Assembly (NCBI GenBank): GCA_934141605.1
Contig: CAKPCL010000005.1
Location: 1 to 64,000 of the forward strand
Direction: 5' to 3'
DNA: 64,000 nucleotides
Origin: an uncultured Clostridia bacterium
GTDB lineage: Bacteria > Bacillota > Clostridia > TANB77 > CAG-508
The notes beneath the pieces are model-generated. The model was not told where the DNA came from, made no database searches, and worked only from the letters and a program-made list of their open reading frames with translations. Position 1 is the first letter of the stretch. Every line of letters starts with the position of its first letter. Of the stretch, positions 9,064 to 18,420 are shown in pieces. The translations under genes and the position numbers were made by a program.

Positions 9064-9534
9064 TTAATAAATTGAACCCCCATATGTTGCTTTAGGATAT
9101 AGCTTTAACATTTCTTCCCATTGTACAATAAATAAATCGGCTATTGGATATATTAGCCTTCCTGTTGCTGTTTTTTTGTTTTTATTTGCAAATGTTTCTA
9201 TGTAAATTATTTTACTTCCTAATATTTTTCCTAAGTAGCACATTGGCCCTGCTGTATGTGTTCCTGTTGTTATTATTACATTTGGTCGTAGTTTAATGTA
9301 ATAATATATTGTTTTTAAACATAAATAAAAATATTTGAATATATATGTGAATAATTTTGCTCTTGTTCCATATGGTAAAAAGTCTATTTTTTTTCCATAT
9401 TGTTGTTTTAAATTTTCATTTGCTTTGTCTTTTTCTGTTATTATATGATAGTCATATTTTTTAAATAAAGGTGCTAATTGTAATAATTCATTTAGATGTC
9501 CGCCTGTACTTGATATAAATAGTACTTTTTTCAT
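9064..9534 (-). CDS. Alg14/PssD-like glycosyltransferase anchor subunit
   Basis: Alg14/PssD (EpsF-type) family: it recruits the Alg13-like catalytic partner to the membrane. It opens with KKVLFISSTGGHLNELLQL, the family's N-terminal Rossmann motif, and has the TTGTHTAGPMCYLGKILGSK and IYIETFAN motifs at the expected places. A hydrophobic stretch around FTYIFKYFYLCLKTIYYYI is the likely membrane contact. The ATG at 9534 is chosen because GGAGG lies upstream of it, whereas the longer frame starts at a TTG within that site. It is the upstream member of a two-gene operon with the Alg13-like gene. Confidence 0.88.
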   Translation of the reverse strand: MKKVLFISSTGGHLNELLQLAPLFKKYDYHIITEKDKANENLKQQYGKKIDFLPYGTRAKLFTYIFKYFYLCLKTIYYYIKLRPNVIITTGTHTAGPMCYLGKILGSKIIYIETFANKNKKTATGRLIYPIADLFIVQWEEMLKLYPKATYGGSIY

Positions 9535-9626
9535 TTTATGTGTTTCCTCCAAAATTCTGTTTTTCTTTGTCTATTATACATTTTATTTGTTTTTCTGTCT
9601 AGTATAATATAAAAAAAGACAAATAT

Positions 9627-9663
9627 AAAAAAAGGCAAATATTAAATTTTAATATTTGTCTTT
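9627..9663 (-). terminator. Terminator after dnaJ
   Basis: On the minus strand an AT-rich hairpin with arms GACAAATATTAAA/TTTAATATTTGCC (plus strand 9634-9660) is followed by seven T residues. It lies 50 bases beyond the dnaJ stop. A second partial copy of one arm (9667-9681) lies just upstream. Confidence 0.65.
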
Positions 9664-9711
9664 AAATTTTAATATTTGTCTTATATTTTATTTCATATTA
9701 TTTTTTGAATT

Positions 9712-10872
9712 TTATCCAAAGATTCCTTTCTTCTTAACCGGTGGTTGTTCGTTCATAGTTTTTGCAAGTTCTACAAATAAATCTCTTTGCTCTTTTGTCA
9801 ATTTTTTTGGTGTTTGAACTTGAACTGTAAATACAAAATCTCCTTCTGATGTTGAATTTACATATTTAAATCCTTTGTTTCTAATAGTAAATTTAGTACC
9901 TGTCTGAGTTCCTTCTGGTATTTTGTACATTTCTTTGCTTCCGTCTACCATAGGAATTTCAAGTTCAGCTCCTAATGTTGCTTGAGTTATTGTAATTGGA
10001 ATATTGCACAAAACATCATTGCCTTTTCTAGTATAAATACTATGTCTTTTAATTCTTAAAGTAATATATAGGTCTCCTTTTGGACCGCCTTTTGTTCCAG
10101 GTTCACCCTCGCCTCTTAATACTACAGTTTGATTATCATCAATTCCTGCTGGGATTTTTACTTTTATTTTTGGTTGTTTTCTTACAGTTCCTTTTCCTTT
10201 ACAATTATCACAAATTTCTGTAATAACTTCACCTGTTCCATGGCATTTACCACAGGTTCTTGTTGTTTGAACTTGGCCTAAAATTGTATTTTGAACTTGT
10301 GTTACTTGACCTGTTCCATGACAATCAGGACATTTTATTGGATTTGTTCCAGGTTTTGCACCTGTTCCATGGCAATGTTCACAAGTTTCATTTCTGTTTA
10401 TTATAACTTCTTTTTCAACACCTAAAAAAGCTTCCTCAAAAGTAATATCCATACTTAAGTTTAAATCTGCACCTTTTCTTGGCCCATTACTTTTTCTAGT
10501 AGATTGTCTGCTTCCAAAGCCACCACCAAAAAATGATGAGAATATATCACCTAAATCTCCAAAGTCTCCAAAACCATCAAATCCAGAAGTTGAATATGTA
10601 TAACTTCCACCTCCAAATGGCCCACTAGCTCCTCCAAATCCTTGTGGGTCAGCTGTTCCAAATTGGTCATACATTTTTCTTTTTTGAGGATTAGAAAGTG
10701 TTTCATATGCTTCATTTACTTCTTTAAACTTTTTCTCTGCTTCTTCTTTATTATCTGGGTTTGCATCTGGGTGATATTTTTTTGCCATTTTTCTATATGC
10801 TTTTTTTAGTTCATCATCTGTGGCGTTTTTATCTACACCCAAAACCTCATAATAATCTTTTTTATTGGCCAT
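9712..10872 (-). CDS. dnaJ: Chaperone protein DnaJ
   Basis: Co-chaperone that delivers substrates to DnaK and stimulates its ATPase. The J domain carries HPD at residues 34-36, followed by a Gly/Phe-rich linker (GGASGPFGGGSYTYSTSGF and beyond), four zinc-binding CxxCxGxG repeats (CEHCHGTGA, CPDCHGTGQ, CGKCHGTGE, CDNCKGKGT) and the C-terminal substrate-binding domains. The start at 10872 (MANKKDYYEV) has GGAGG six bases upstream; the frame is open 11 codons further but without support. Last gene of the hrcA-grpE-dnaK-dnaJ operon, 46 bases after dnaK. Confidence 0.98.
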   Translation of the reverse strand: MANKKDYYEVLGVDKNATDDELKKAYRKMAKKYHPDANPDNKEEAEKKFKEVNEAYETLSNPQKRKMYDQFGTADPQGFGGASGPFGGGSYTYSTSGFDGFGDFGDLGDIFSSFFGGGFGSRQSTRKSNGPRKGADLNLSMDITFEEAFLGVEKEVIINRNETCEHCHGTGAKPGTNPIKCPDCHGTGQVTQVQNTILGQVQTTRTCGKCHGTGEVITEICDNCKGKGTVRKQPKIKVKIPAGIDDNQTVVLRGEGEPGTKGGPKGDLYITLRIKRHSIYTRKGNDVLCNIPITITQATLGAELEIPMVDGSKEMYKIPEGTQTGTKFTIRNKGFKYVNSTSEGDFVFTVQVQTPKKLTKEQRDLFVELAKTMNEQPPVKKKGIFG

Positions 10873-10918
10873 TTTTTCCTCCATATGTTTTATAAATCGA
10901 ATCAAAAATTTGACTTAA

Positions 10919-12781
10919 TTATTTATTATCATCTTCAACCTTATAATCAGCATCATAAACATTTCCATTGTCTCCACCATTGTTAGCATCTGAACCATTA
11001 TCAGCTCCAGTTGCTGCATTTGGGTCTACTCCTGCTGCTCCATTTGGGTTTGCATTTTTGTATAATTGTTCTGACATATCGTAAAATACTTTTGTTAATT
11101 TTTCAGTAGCTTCTTTGATTTTTTCTGTGTCGTTTGTTTCTAAGGCTTTTTTAGTATTATCGATTTCAGTTTCAACTTTAGCTTTTTCTTCTCCACTAAT
11201 TTTGTCACCTAAGTCATTTAATGTTTTTTCGCTGTTATAAACTAAGCTTTCTGCATTATTCTTAACTTCGATTTCTTCTTTCTTCTTTTTGTCTTCTTCA
11301 GCATGCGCTTCAGCATCTTTAACAGCTCTATCAATATCTTCATCTGTTAAGTTTGTTGATGCTGTGATAGAAACATCTTGTTGATTTCCTGTTGCCATAT
11401 CTTTTGCAGATACATGAACTATACCATTTGCATCTATATCAAATGTTACTTCAATTTGAGGTACTCCTCTTGGTGCTGCTGGAATTCCTGTTAATTGGAA
11501 TCTTCCTAATGTTTTGTTGTATGCAGCCATTTCTCTTTCACCTTGTAATACATGAACTTCAACTGATGTTTGACCATCTGCTGCTGTTGAGAATATTTGT
11601 GATTTTTTAGTTGGTATTGTTGTGTTTCTTTCAATTAATTTTGTAAATACTCCACCATATGTTTCAATACCTAATGATAATGGTGTTACATCTAGTAATA
11701 CTAAGTCTTTAACATCTCCTGATAATACACCACCTTGAATTGATGCACCAATTGCAACACACTCATCAGGGTTTATTCCTTTATCTGGTTCTTTTCCTGT
11801 TATTCTCTTAACAACTTCTTGAACAGCTGGAACTCTTGTAGAACCTCCAACTAATAATACTTTGTGAATATCATTTGCTGTTAATCCTGCATCTTTTAAA
11901 GCTTGGTTAACTGGTCCTGCTGTTGCTTCTACTAAATCATGAATTAATTCTTCAAATTTAGATCTTGTTAAAGTTACATCTAAGTGTTTTGGTCCTGTTG
12001 AATCAGCTGTAATAAATGGTAAGTTAATTTGTGTTTGTTGAACACCTGATAATTCTATTTTAGCCTTTTCAGCTGCTTCTTTTAATCTTTGCATTGCCAT
12101 TTTATCTGACTTTAAGTCAATTCCATTTGATTTTTTAAATTCATCAACTAAATAATTAATTATTGCATTATCAAAATCATCTCCACCTAAATGTGTGTTA
12201 CCACTTGTAGATAAAACTTCAAATACACCGTCACCAATATCTAGTATAGAAACATCAAATGTTCCTCCACCTAAGTCATATATTAATATTTTTTGGTCTT
12301 GTTCTTTATCCATACCATAAGCTAAAGCTGCTGCTGTTGGTTCATTTATAATTCTTAAAACTTCAAGTCCTGCTATTTTACCAGCATCTTTTGTTGCTTG
12401 TCTTTGGCTATCATTGAAGTATGCAGGTACTGTAATAACTGCTTGAGTTACTTTTTGTCCTAAATAATTTTCAGCATCTGTTTTTAATTTTTGTAAAATC
12501 ATTGCAGATATTTCTTGTGGTGTAAAGCTATCACCTTCTATTTTAACTTTTTCAGCTGTACCCATTTTTCTTTTTATTGATATAACAGTATTTTCTGGAT
12601 TTGTAACTGCTTGACGTTTTGCTATTTGTCCAACTAGTCTTTCACCATTTTTTGAAAATGCTACTACTGATGGTGTTGTTCTATTACCTTCAGCGTTTGG
12701 TATTACTACTGGTTCTCCTCCTTCCATAACTGCTACACATGAGTTTGTTGTTCCTAAGTCAATTCCTATAATTTTTCCCAT
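10919..12781 (-). CDS. dnaK: Chaperone protein DnaK (Hsp70)
   Basis: Hsp70 chaperone with the N-terminal ATPase domain (IGIDLGTTNSCVAV, ILIYDLGGGTFDVSILDIGD, VLLVGGSTRVPAVQ) and C-terminal substrate-binding domain (VTPLSLGIETYGGVFTKLI), ending in an acidic Gly/Asn/Asp-rich tail with DADYKVEDDNK. The length of 620 residues is normal for Gram-positive DnaK. AAAGGAAG eight bases before the ATG. The 190-base gap to grpE is unusually long for this operon and contains no gene. Confidence 0.99.
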   Translation of the reverse strand: MGKIIGIDLGTTNSCVAVMEGGEPVVIPNAEGNRTTPSVVAFSKNGERLVGQIAKRQAVTNPENTVISIKRKMGTAEKVKIEGDSFTPQEISAMILQKLKTDAENYLGQKVTQAVITVPAYFNDSQRQATKDAGKIAGLEVLRIINEPTAAALAYGMDKEQDQKILIYDLGGGTFDVSILDIGDGVFEVLSTSGNTHLGGDDFDNAIINYLVDEFKKSNGIDLKSDKMAMQRLKEAAEKAKIELSGVQQTQINLPFITADSTGPKHLDVTLTRSKFEELIHDLVEATAGPVNQALKDAGLTANDIHKVLLVGGSTRVPAVQEVVKRITGKEPDKGINPDECVAIGASIQGGVLSGDVKDLVLLDVTPLSLGIETYGGVFTKLIERNTTIPTKKSQIFSTAADGQTSVEVHVLQGEREMAAYNKTLGRFQLTGIPAAPRGVPQIEVTFDIDANGIVHVSAKDMATGNQQDVSITASTNLTDEDIDRAVKDAEAHAEEDKKKKEEIEVKNNAESLVYNSEKTLNDLGDKISGEEKAKVETEIDNTKKALETNDTEKIKEATEKLTKVFYDMSEQLYKNANPNGAAGVDPNAATGADNGSDANNGGDNGNVYDADYKVEDDNK

Positions 12782-12971
12782 TTTAATCTTCCTTTCTCTC
12801 CGCTACGCTTCGTTCATCGTCATCCAAAGATTTCTTTGAAATCTTCGTCTGCCAACCCTTTAAGCTTTGCTTATTTTATATTTATAATATTTACAATTTC
12901 GCTTTGCTCAATTGTATATGTTATCTGTAATCGGCATAGCCTCAACAGCTAACTTAAAATTAATAACTTGT
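12782..12971 (-). other. grpE-dnaK intergenic spacer
   Basis: 190 bases inside the heat-shock operon. I see a short inverted repeat (AAAGATTTC/GAAATCTT around 12824-12846) and several GCTTTGCT/GCTACGCT-type words, but no open frame, promoter or known RNA element. The hairpin could be an RNA processing or stability element between grpE and dnaK. Confidence 0.35.
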
Positions 12972-13484
12972 TTAGTTTGCTACAACGACCATAGTATGGC
13001 GAATAACTTTATGTCCTATTTTGTAACCTTTCCTGTATTCTTGAACAATTTCTTTTTCTCCCTTAGAATCATCTTGAACACTGCTAACAGCTTCATGAAG
13101 TTCTGGATCAAAAGTTTCTCCAAGAGCTTTAATTTCTTCTACACCTTTTGATTTAAGCACATCTTGAAATTGTTTTAAAACAAGTTCAACACCTTTTTTA
13201 TAATTTTCATCTGAGGTTTCAACTTTTGCTGCATTTTCAAGATTGTCTAGAATTGGAAGCATTACTTCTATTATGTCTCCTAATATTGAATTATATAACC
13301 CTTCTCTTTCTTTTTGACTCCTTTTTTTATGGTTTTCAAATTCTGCTAATAATCTTTTGTATCTATCTGTTAGCTCATCTAATTCCTGTTGCTTTGATTG
13401 TAATTCGTTTTTGTTTGTTTCCTTTGTTGTTTCTTCTGATGATGTCTGATTTTCTAATTTTTCATTTTCTTTTTTGTCTGCCAT
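12972..13484 (-). CDS. grpE: Nucleotide exchange factor GrpE
   Basis: Promotes ADP release from DnaK. The 170-residue protein has the long charged coiled-coil N-terminus (Glu/Lys/Gln-rich to about residue 80) and the C-terminal beta domain with the family signature SKGVEEIKALGETFDPELHE and a GYKIGHKVIRHTMVVVAN ending. AAGGAG lies eight bases before the ATG. It sits 16 bases downstream of hrcA and is co-transcribed from the CIRCE-controlled promoter. Confidence 0.98.
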   Translation of the reverse strand: MADKKENEKLENQTSSEETTKETNKNELQSKQQELDELTDRYKRLLAEFENHKKRSQKEREGLYNSILGDIIEVMLPILDNLENAAKVETSDENYKKGVELVLKQFQDVLKSKGVEEIKALGETFDPELHEAVSSVQDDSKGEKEIVQEYRKGYKIGHKVIRHTMVVVAN

Positions 13485-13500
13485 CTTCTCGCTCCTTCCT

Positions 13501-14511
13501 TTATATACCTTTGTCTTTTAGTTTTTTGTTTATATATTTCATTACTGAAATAACCTTTGAATAATCCATCCTTTTAGGTCCTATAATTCCTATTGTTCCC
13601 ATATTTTTGTCACCAACTTTATGCTTAAAAGTTATAACACTAAAATCTTTAAGTTCATCTTTTTCGTTTTCTTCTCCAATATATACATTAATATCTTTTG
13701 CAAATCCTGAATTCAATATATCTGTCATTAAGTCTTTTTCATCAATTATATTTACAAAATTTTTAGCAACTGATAAACTATTAAATTCTGGTAAATCAAA
13801 TGATTTGTTTGCACCTTCAAGATATAGTTGTCTATCTTCTGAGATAACTTTTTTGATTTGTTCTATTATTGGCTTTATAACTTTTACACTATATTTCATT
13901 TCATTTATTAGATATTCTTCTAATGGAACATCTATTATTTGAAGTGGTTGACCTTTCAGTTTTTGATTAAACATATAGTTTATTGTTTCAACTTGTTTGT
14001 CTGTTATGTCTTCATCAAATTTTATTATTGTTTCTTTAACCATTCCTGTGTTTGTTAATATTATTGCCATTAACATCCTTGGTCCTAACAAAACAAATTT
14101 TATTTCTTCTATTAACAAATCTTGTGTACTTGGTCCTATTGCTAATGTTGTATAATGTGTTATTTCTGAAATTGTTGTTGTTGCTATTTTGGTTAAATCT
14201 TCTATTTCATTTACTTTTGTTTCTAGCTTATCACTAATATATTTAATTTCTTCTAAGCTTATATTGTCATCTTTTAATAGTTCATCAACATAGTATCTGT
14301 AACCTTTTTCGGATGGTATTCTTCCACTTGATGTATGTGTTTTTTCCAAATATCCTGCTTTTTCAAGTTCTGCCATTTCATTTCTAATTGTTGCACTACT
14401 GTATTGTAGTTCGTCATTATTTGTCAAGGCATTTGAACTTACAGGTTCTGCTGTGTTTATATATTCTTCTACTATTGCTTGAAGTACTTTCTTTTTTCTA
14501 GCATCTAGCAT
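13501..14511 (-). CDS. hrcA: Heat-inducible transcription repressor HrcA
   Basis: Repressor of the class I heat-shock genes; binds CIRCE operators and is kept active by GroEL. The N-terminal winged helix is clear (MLDARKKKVLQAIVEEYINT, then SSATIRNEMAELEKAGYLEK and THTSSGRIPSEKGYRYYVD) and the C-terminal domain ends with the ...GTIGIIGPKRMDYSKVISVM family motif. 336 residues, normal. First gene of hrcA-grpE-dnaK-dnaJ. Two CIRCE copies and a strong promoter lie directly upstream, so the operon is autoregulated. Confidence 0.98.
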   Translation of the reverse strand: MLDARKKKVLQAIVEEYINTAEPVSSNALTNNDELQYSSATIRNEMAELEKAGYLEKTHTSSGRIPSEKGYRYYVDELLKDDNISLEEIKYISDKLETKVNEIEDLTKIATTTISEITHYTTLAIGPSTQDLLIEEIKFVLLGPRMLMAIILTNTGMVKETIIKFDEDITDKQVETINYMFNQKLKGQPLQIIDVPLEEYLINEMKYSVKVIKPIIEQIKKVISEDRQLYLEGANKSFDLPEFNSLSVAKNFVNIIDEKDLMTDILNSGFAKDINVYIGEENEKDELKDFSVITFKHKVGDKNMGTIGIIGPKRMDYSKVISVMKYINKKLKDKGI

Positions 14512-14524
14512 TTTATCACCTCTT

Positions 14525-14551
14525 TTAGCACTCTTTTGTTTTGATTGCTAA
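14525..14551 (-). promoter_or_regulatory. CIRCE operator, promoter-distal copy
   Basis: TTAGCACTC, nine bases, GATTGCTAA: one mismatch in the second arm relative to the CIRCE consensus TTAGCACTC-N9-GAGTGCTAA. It lies between the -10 box and the hrcA start, where HrcA binding would block elongation or open-complex formation. Confidence 0.9.
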
Positions 14552-14562
14552 TCTTTATATAT

Positions 14563-14589
14563 ATTATAACCTTTTTTAGCACTTGTCAA
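14563..14589 (-). promoter_or_regulatory. SigA-type promoter of the hrcA operon
   Basis: Minus strand: TTGACA (14584-14589) and TATAAT (14563-14568) 15 bases apart; shifting the -10 to TAATAT gives a 17-base spacer. The -35 box lies inside the upstream CIRCE copy and the second CIRCE lies just downstream of the -10. Confidence 0.8.
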
Positions 14590-14602
14590 TACAATTTGCT
14601 AA
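14576..14602 (-). promoter_or_regulatory. CIRCE operator, copy overlapping the -35 box
   Basis: TTAGCACTT, nine bases, ATTTGCTAA. The spacing is exact and the arms are weaker matches than the other copy. Its overlap with the TTGACA box suggests that HrcA here blocks polymerase binding. Confidence 0.8.
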
Positions 14603-14678
14603 TTTTTTTGTGAATTTTTTGTGAATTCATATATAAGTAAAAGCATAGTGCTTTTTATATGCACTATGCTTTATGTAA

Positions 14679-15680
14679 TTATTTTTCTAAATCAGATTTA
14701 CCATCTACTCTAGTTACACCTTTATCTCCGTTTTTTTCTTTTTTAACATCTACTTTGCTTGAATCATTATTTTTACTTTTTGTTTTTCTAGATGCTATTT
14801 TTTCTTTTTCAATAATTGACTTAATAATCTCTTTAAAATCTTTTTTGTTTTCTAATAAGTTGGCTTTTATATTTTCTTCTATTTCGAAATTTGACATATC
14901 TAAAAGCATTGTTTCTAATTTTTCATCAATATAATTTTTTATAATAGCATACTTTCCAACATCATTTTCTTGTAAAATTCCATTATATCTACTATTCAAA
15001 TGTGAAAAGTACAAAATATATTTTTGCTCTATTAATTTATTTCTAGTATTTTCATATATTCTAGGATCAATTTCATTAGTCCTTTTACCTAAATCTGATA
15101 TATATCTTTCAATTTGTTTGAACGCGTATTCATAAAATTTTTCTTCTGTCATATGTGACAAAATATATCCTTTTTCTTTAAATGAAAATTCTCCAATCGG
15201 ATTTTTTATATTTCTTCTTTCTATTATTTTTTCTAAATTTTCACTTTGTAAATCATATTCAGCATTTCTTATTTTTTCAAATTTTGTATTTTTGTATATA
15301 CTTGGATTAATTTCATTTCCTTCGCCATCAACAATTGATATATATCTTAATTCAGTATAAGCCATTTCTAAATATTCATTTAGAATATTCATAGTTTCAT
15401 TCATTATGCTTTCTGGTTTTTGAAAATTTAATAGTTCTAAATCTCTGTCATCTTCTTCTATATTAATACTCTCAGTATCTTCTGTTATTAATTCTTGTAG
15501 CTTTCTATATTCTTTTTGAATTCTTTCAAATAAAGTTTTTAAAATTTCATTGTTTTCGATTTGTTGTCTTTTTATTTCTCTTCCATTCATTTCTGCTAAT
15601 GCATAGTCTGATAAGTATGTTCCTATCTGATGCATTATATTCATTATTTCGTCCATAATTTTGTTCATTTCAACATCCAT
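14679..15680 (-). CDS. Helical, coiled-coil protein of unknown function
   Basis: Not recognised. The protein is soluble, rich in Glu, Lys, Ile and Asn, and almost wholly helical by composition, with no signal peptide. Two internal segments look alike: NEINPSIYKNTKFEKIRNAE (about residue 120) and NEIDPRIYENTRNKLIEQKY (about residue 205), each preceded by a YTEL/ERYIS-type helix, so the protein may contain an internal duplication. The C-terminus is a Lys/Ser-rich tail. The ATG at 15680 (MDVEMNK) is chosen because AGAAAGG precedes it and the earlier TTG lacks a site. It stands alone between the heat-shock operon and a divergent DUF4912 gene. Confidence 0.6.
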   Translation of the reverse strand: MDVEMNKIMDEIMNIMHQIGTYLSDYALAEMNGREIKRQQIENNEILKTLFERIQKEYRKLQELITEDTESINIEEDDRDLELLNFQKPESIMNETMNILNEYLEMAYTELRYISIVDGEGNEINPSIYKNTKFEKIRNAEYDLQSENLEKIIERRNIKNPIGEFSFKEKGYILSHMTEEKFYEYAFKQIERYISDLGKRTNEIDPRIYENTRNKLIEQKYILYFSHLNSRYNGILQENDVGKYAIIKNYIDEKLETMLLDMSNFEIEENIKANLLENKKDFKEIIKSIIEKEKIASRKTKSKNNDSSKVDVKKEKNGDKGVTRVDGKSDLEK

Positions 15681-15817
15681 TTTATTAATACCTTTCTGCA
15701 AAAAATTATAATAAAATTTTTATTAATATATCATATTTTTATGTTTTTTTCAATAATTTTACATAATTTTATTTTTTTGCTGTCTCAAATTTTATTACAT
15801 ATTTTTTGTCATATTAC

Positions 15818-15846
15818 TTGAATTTATTTTAATTTTATTATAGTAT
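15818..15846 (+). promoter_or_regulatory. Putative promoter of the DUF4912 gene
   Basis: TTGAAT (15818-15823) and TAGTAT (15841-15846) with a 17-base spacer, 39 bases before the start codon. Confidence 0.5.
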
Positions 15847-15885
15847 ATATAGAAGTAAAAATGAGATGTAACATAGGAGGTAAAA

Positions 15886-16659
15886 ATGCCAAGAAAAACA
15901 AAAGAAAACGAAGAACCAAAGAAAACAACTAAAACAACTACTAAGGCTAGTAAATCTACAACAAGCAAAAAAACAACTACAAAATCAAAAACTACCACAA
16001 CCAAAGCAAAAGCTGGTACAAAATCAACTTCTACAACAAAAAAGACAAACAAAACTGCCCAAAGAAGCACAAAAACACAAAATACTACTGTTGAATACTA
16101 TGACTTACCAGAAAGATATAACCAAACAGTTATTAAAGTATTAGCACAAACACCAAAAACACTATTTATTTATTGGGAAATTTCTGATGATGATATTAAA
16201 AAATATAAAGAACAATATGGTGAAAATTTCTTTGAGACAACAAAACCTGTCTTAATTATTCACAATGATACTTTAAATTATAGTTTTGAAGTTGAAATCA
16301 ACGATTTTGCTAATAGCTGGTATTTACATGTAAATGACAGTAAATCAGATTATAGAATAGAACTTGGTAGACGCCCTATTTTTAATAATACAAATCGAAA
16401 AGAAGATTATATATGTATATCTTCTTCTAATGAAATTGAATCACCTAATGACCACATATTATTCAATAATTCTCAAAAAATGGTTTATTTTAAAAATATA
16501 AAAACAAATCAAGAAATTCAAAAACCTGTATCTTCATTATCTTTTATGAAAAATATGGGTAAAATTTATGATATTTATGATTTGTACCAAGAATTATATA
16601 AAAACGAAAACAACCTTGAAAACTTATCAAATCCATCTTCAGGTTCATTAACTCATTAA
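15886..16659 (+). CDS. DUF4912 domain protein with Lys/Thr-rich N-terminus
   Basis: Residues 1 to about 65 are low complexity, almost only Lys, Thr, Ser and Ala, and probably disordered. Residues about 68-185 are a DUF4912 domain: DLPERYNQTVIKVLAQTPKT, LFIYWEISDDDI, WYLHVNDSKSDYRIELGRRP. The domain is regularly found beside GH57 alpha-glucan enzymes and may be a carbohydrate-binding or regulatory partner of them, which fits the branching enzyme 30 bases downstream. GGAGG is five bases from the ATG. Codon use in the N-terminal tract is dominated by ACA/ACT and AAA, so it may have grown by repeat expansion. Confidence 0.85.
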   Translation: MPRKTKENEEPKKTTKTTTKASKSTTSKKTTTKSKTTTTKAKAGTKSTSTTKKTNKTAQRSTKTQNTTVEYYDLPERYNQTVIKVLAQTPKTLFIYWEISDDDIKKYKEQYGENFFETTKPVLIIHNDTLNYSFEVEINDFANSWYLHVNDSKSDYRIELGRRPIFNNTNRKEDYICISSSNEIESPNDHILFNNSQKMVYFKNIKTNQEIQKPVSSLSFMKNMGKIYDIYDLYQELYKNENNLENLSNPSSGSLTH

Positions 16660-16689
16660 AAAGACCAAGCGTGACGAAAGGAGTACTTT

Positions 16690-18276
16690 ATGCAAGAGAA
16701 AAAAGGTTATGTAAGTTTTGTATTACATGCACACTTGCCATTTATTCACCACCCAGAAAGTGATGAATATTTAGAAGAATCTTGGTTATATGAAGCTATT
16801 TCAGAAACATATATACCATTACTTACAAACTTTAAAAAATTAGTAGATGAAGGGGTTAATTTTAGAATTACAATGTCTATGACACCACCTCTTCTATCAA
16901 TGTTAGATAATAAATTATTACAAAAAAAATATATTAAATATTTAAAAAAGATGATAGAGCTTTCTAAAAAAGAAGTTATTAGAACTGCTTATGATGAACG
17001 CTTAAACAAATTATCACATTATTATTTAGAAAGATATTCTAATGATTTACATTTATTCAAAGATATTTACAACTGTGATTTAATTAGTGCTTTCAAGCAT
17101 TTTCAAGATATTGGAGTTTTAGAAATAATTACATGTGGTGCAACACATGGATATTTTCCTATTTTATATGTTAATGAAAAAACTGTAAAAGCTCAAATTG
17201 CAGTTGGAGTTCAAACTTATGAAAAATATTTTGGAAAAAAGCCTCGTGGAATTTGGCTTCCAGAGTGTGGCTATGTTCCAGAAGCTGATAAATATTTAAA
17301 AGAATTTGGAATTGAATATATTATTACTGAATCTCATGGAATTTTATATGCTAATCCAACTCCTATTTATGGAACATTTTCACCCATTGTATCACCTGAA
17401 GGGGTTGTTGCATTTGGCCGTGATATAGAATCTTCAAGGCAAGTTTGGAGTTCTGTTGACGGATATCCCGGTGATTTTAATTATAGAGAATTTTACCGTG
17501 ATATTGGATATGATGCTGATTATAACTATATAAAACCTTACATTGCCCATAATGGTGTAAGAGTTCATACCGGAATTAAATATTATAGAATTACTGGAAA
17601 GACTGAAAATAAAGACTATTATGATATACAATGGGCAAAAGATTCAGCAGAAAAGCAAGCAGGTCATTTTTTAGACTGTAGAACTAACCAAATAAATAGC
17701 TTAGCCCCAATAATGGATAAGCCTCCTATTATTTTATGTCCTTATGATGCAGAACTTTATGGACATTGGTGGTATGAAGGTCCTTATTGGTTATATATAT
17801 TATTCAAAAAAATTTATTATGATGATTGTAACTTTGAATTAATAACACCTTCTGAATACATAGATAAATATCCAGAAATTCAAGTAGCTTCCCCTTGCCG
17901 TTCTAGTTGGGGTGCAAATGGTTATAGCGAAGTTTGGCTTAATCAAACAAATGACTATGTTCATAAACATTTGCATGTTGCTGGTGATAGAATGTGTGAA
18001 CTTGCTTCACTTTATCCAAATGCAAAAGGTTTAAAGAAAAAAGCATTGAATCAATGTGCTAGAGAATTATTGTTAGCACAAAGCAGTGACTGGTTATTTA
18101 TTATTACAAATGGTACTATGGTTGATTATGCTAAAAAGCGTATTAAAGACCACATTGGCCGTTTTACTAAATTATATTATCAAATCAAAAATGATGATAT
18201 TGATGAAGATTTCTTGAAGGACATTTCTAAAAAAGATTGTGTTTTTCCAGATATTGATTATCAAATTTATAAATAA
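16690..18276 (+). CDS. 1,4-alpha-glucan branching enzyme, GH57 family
   Basis: GH57 enzyme that makes alpha-1,6 branches in glycogen by transglycosylation. The VSFVLHAHLPFIHHP motif begins the barrel; the presumed nucleophile Glu192 lies in GIWLPECGYVPEAD and the acid/base Asp353 in CPYDAELYGHWWYEGP, the two family signatures. The C-terminal helical domain (SSWGANGYSEVWLNQTNDY, LLLAQSSDWLFIITNGTM) is complete, giving the usual length of about 528. It forms a two-gene operon with the DUF4912 gene and is followed by a terminator. Glycogen is stored before sporulation in many Clostridia, in keeping with the sporulation gene downstream. Confidence 0.92.
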   Translation: MQEKKGYVSFVLHAHLPFIHHPESDEYLEESWLYEAISETYIPLLTNFKKLVDEGVNFRITMSMTPPLLSMLDNKLLQKKYIKYLKKMIELSKKEVIRTAYDERLNKLSHYYLERYSNDLHLFKDIYNCDLISAFKHFQDIGVLEIITCGATHGYFPILYVNEKTVKAQIAVGVQTYEKYFGKKPRGIWLPECGYVPEADKYLKEFGIEYIITESHGILYANPTPIYGTFSPIVSPEGVVAFGRDIESSRQVWSSVDGYPGDFNYREFYRDIGYDADYNYIKPYIAHNGVRVHTGIKYYRITGKTENKDYYDIQWAKDSAEKQAGHFLDCRTNQINSLAPIMDKPPIILCPYDAELYGHWWYEGPYWLYILFKKIYYDDCNFELITPSEYIDKYPEIQVASPCRSSWGANGYSEVWLNQTNDYVHKHLHVAGDRMCELASLYPNAKGLKKKALNQCARELLLAQSSDWLFIITNGTMVDYAKKRIKDHIGRFTKLYYQIKNDDIDEDFLKDISKKDCVFPDIDYQIYK

Positions 18277-18289
18277 AAATCTAAATTTT

Positions 18290-18317
18290 AAGGACTGAAG
18301 AAAATTCTTCGGTCCTT
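18290..18317 (+). terminator. Terminator of the GH57 operon
   Basis: Hairpin AAGGACTGAAGAA/TTCTTCGGTCCTT with a short loop, followed by an AT-rich tract without a long T run. Confidence 0.6.
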
Positions 18318-18420
18318 AATTAATTTCAATTTTTAAACATGCTCCTTTTAATTTATTTTGCATATTATAATGTATAACTTTCAAAAGTTTAGCAGATAAT
18401 ATATAAGAAGGGAGAAAATC

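Noticed and set aside
15795..16070. Val/Phe-rich minus-strand frame opposite the DUF4912 N-terminus
   Set aside because: It is the mirror of the Lys/Thr-rich tract; the composition is an artefact of the repeat codons.
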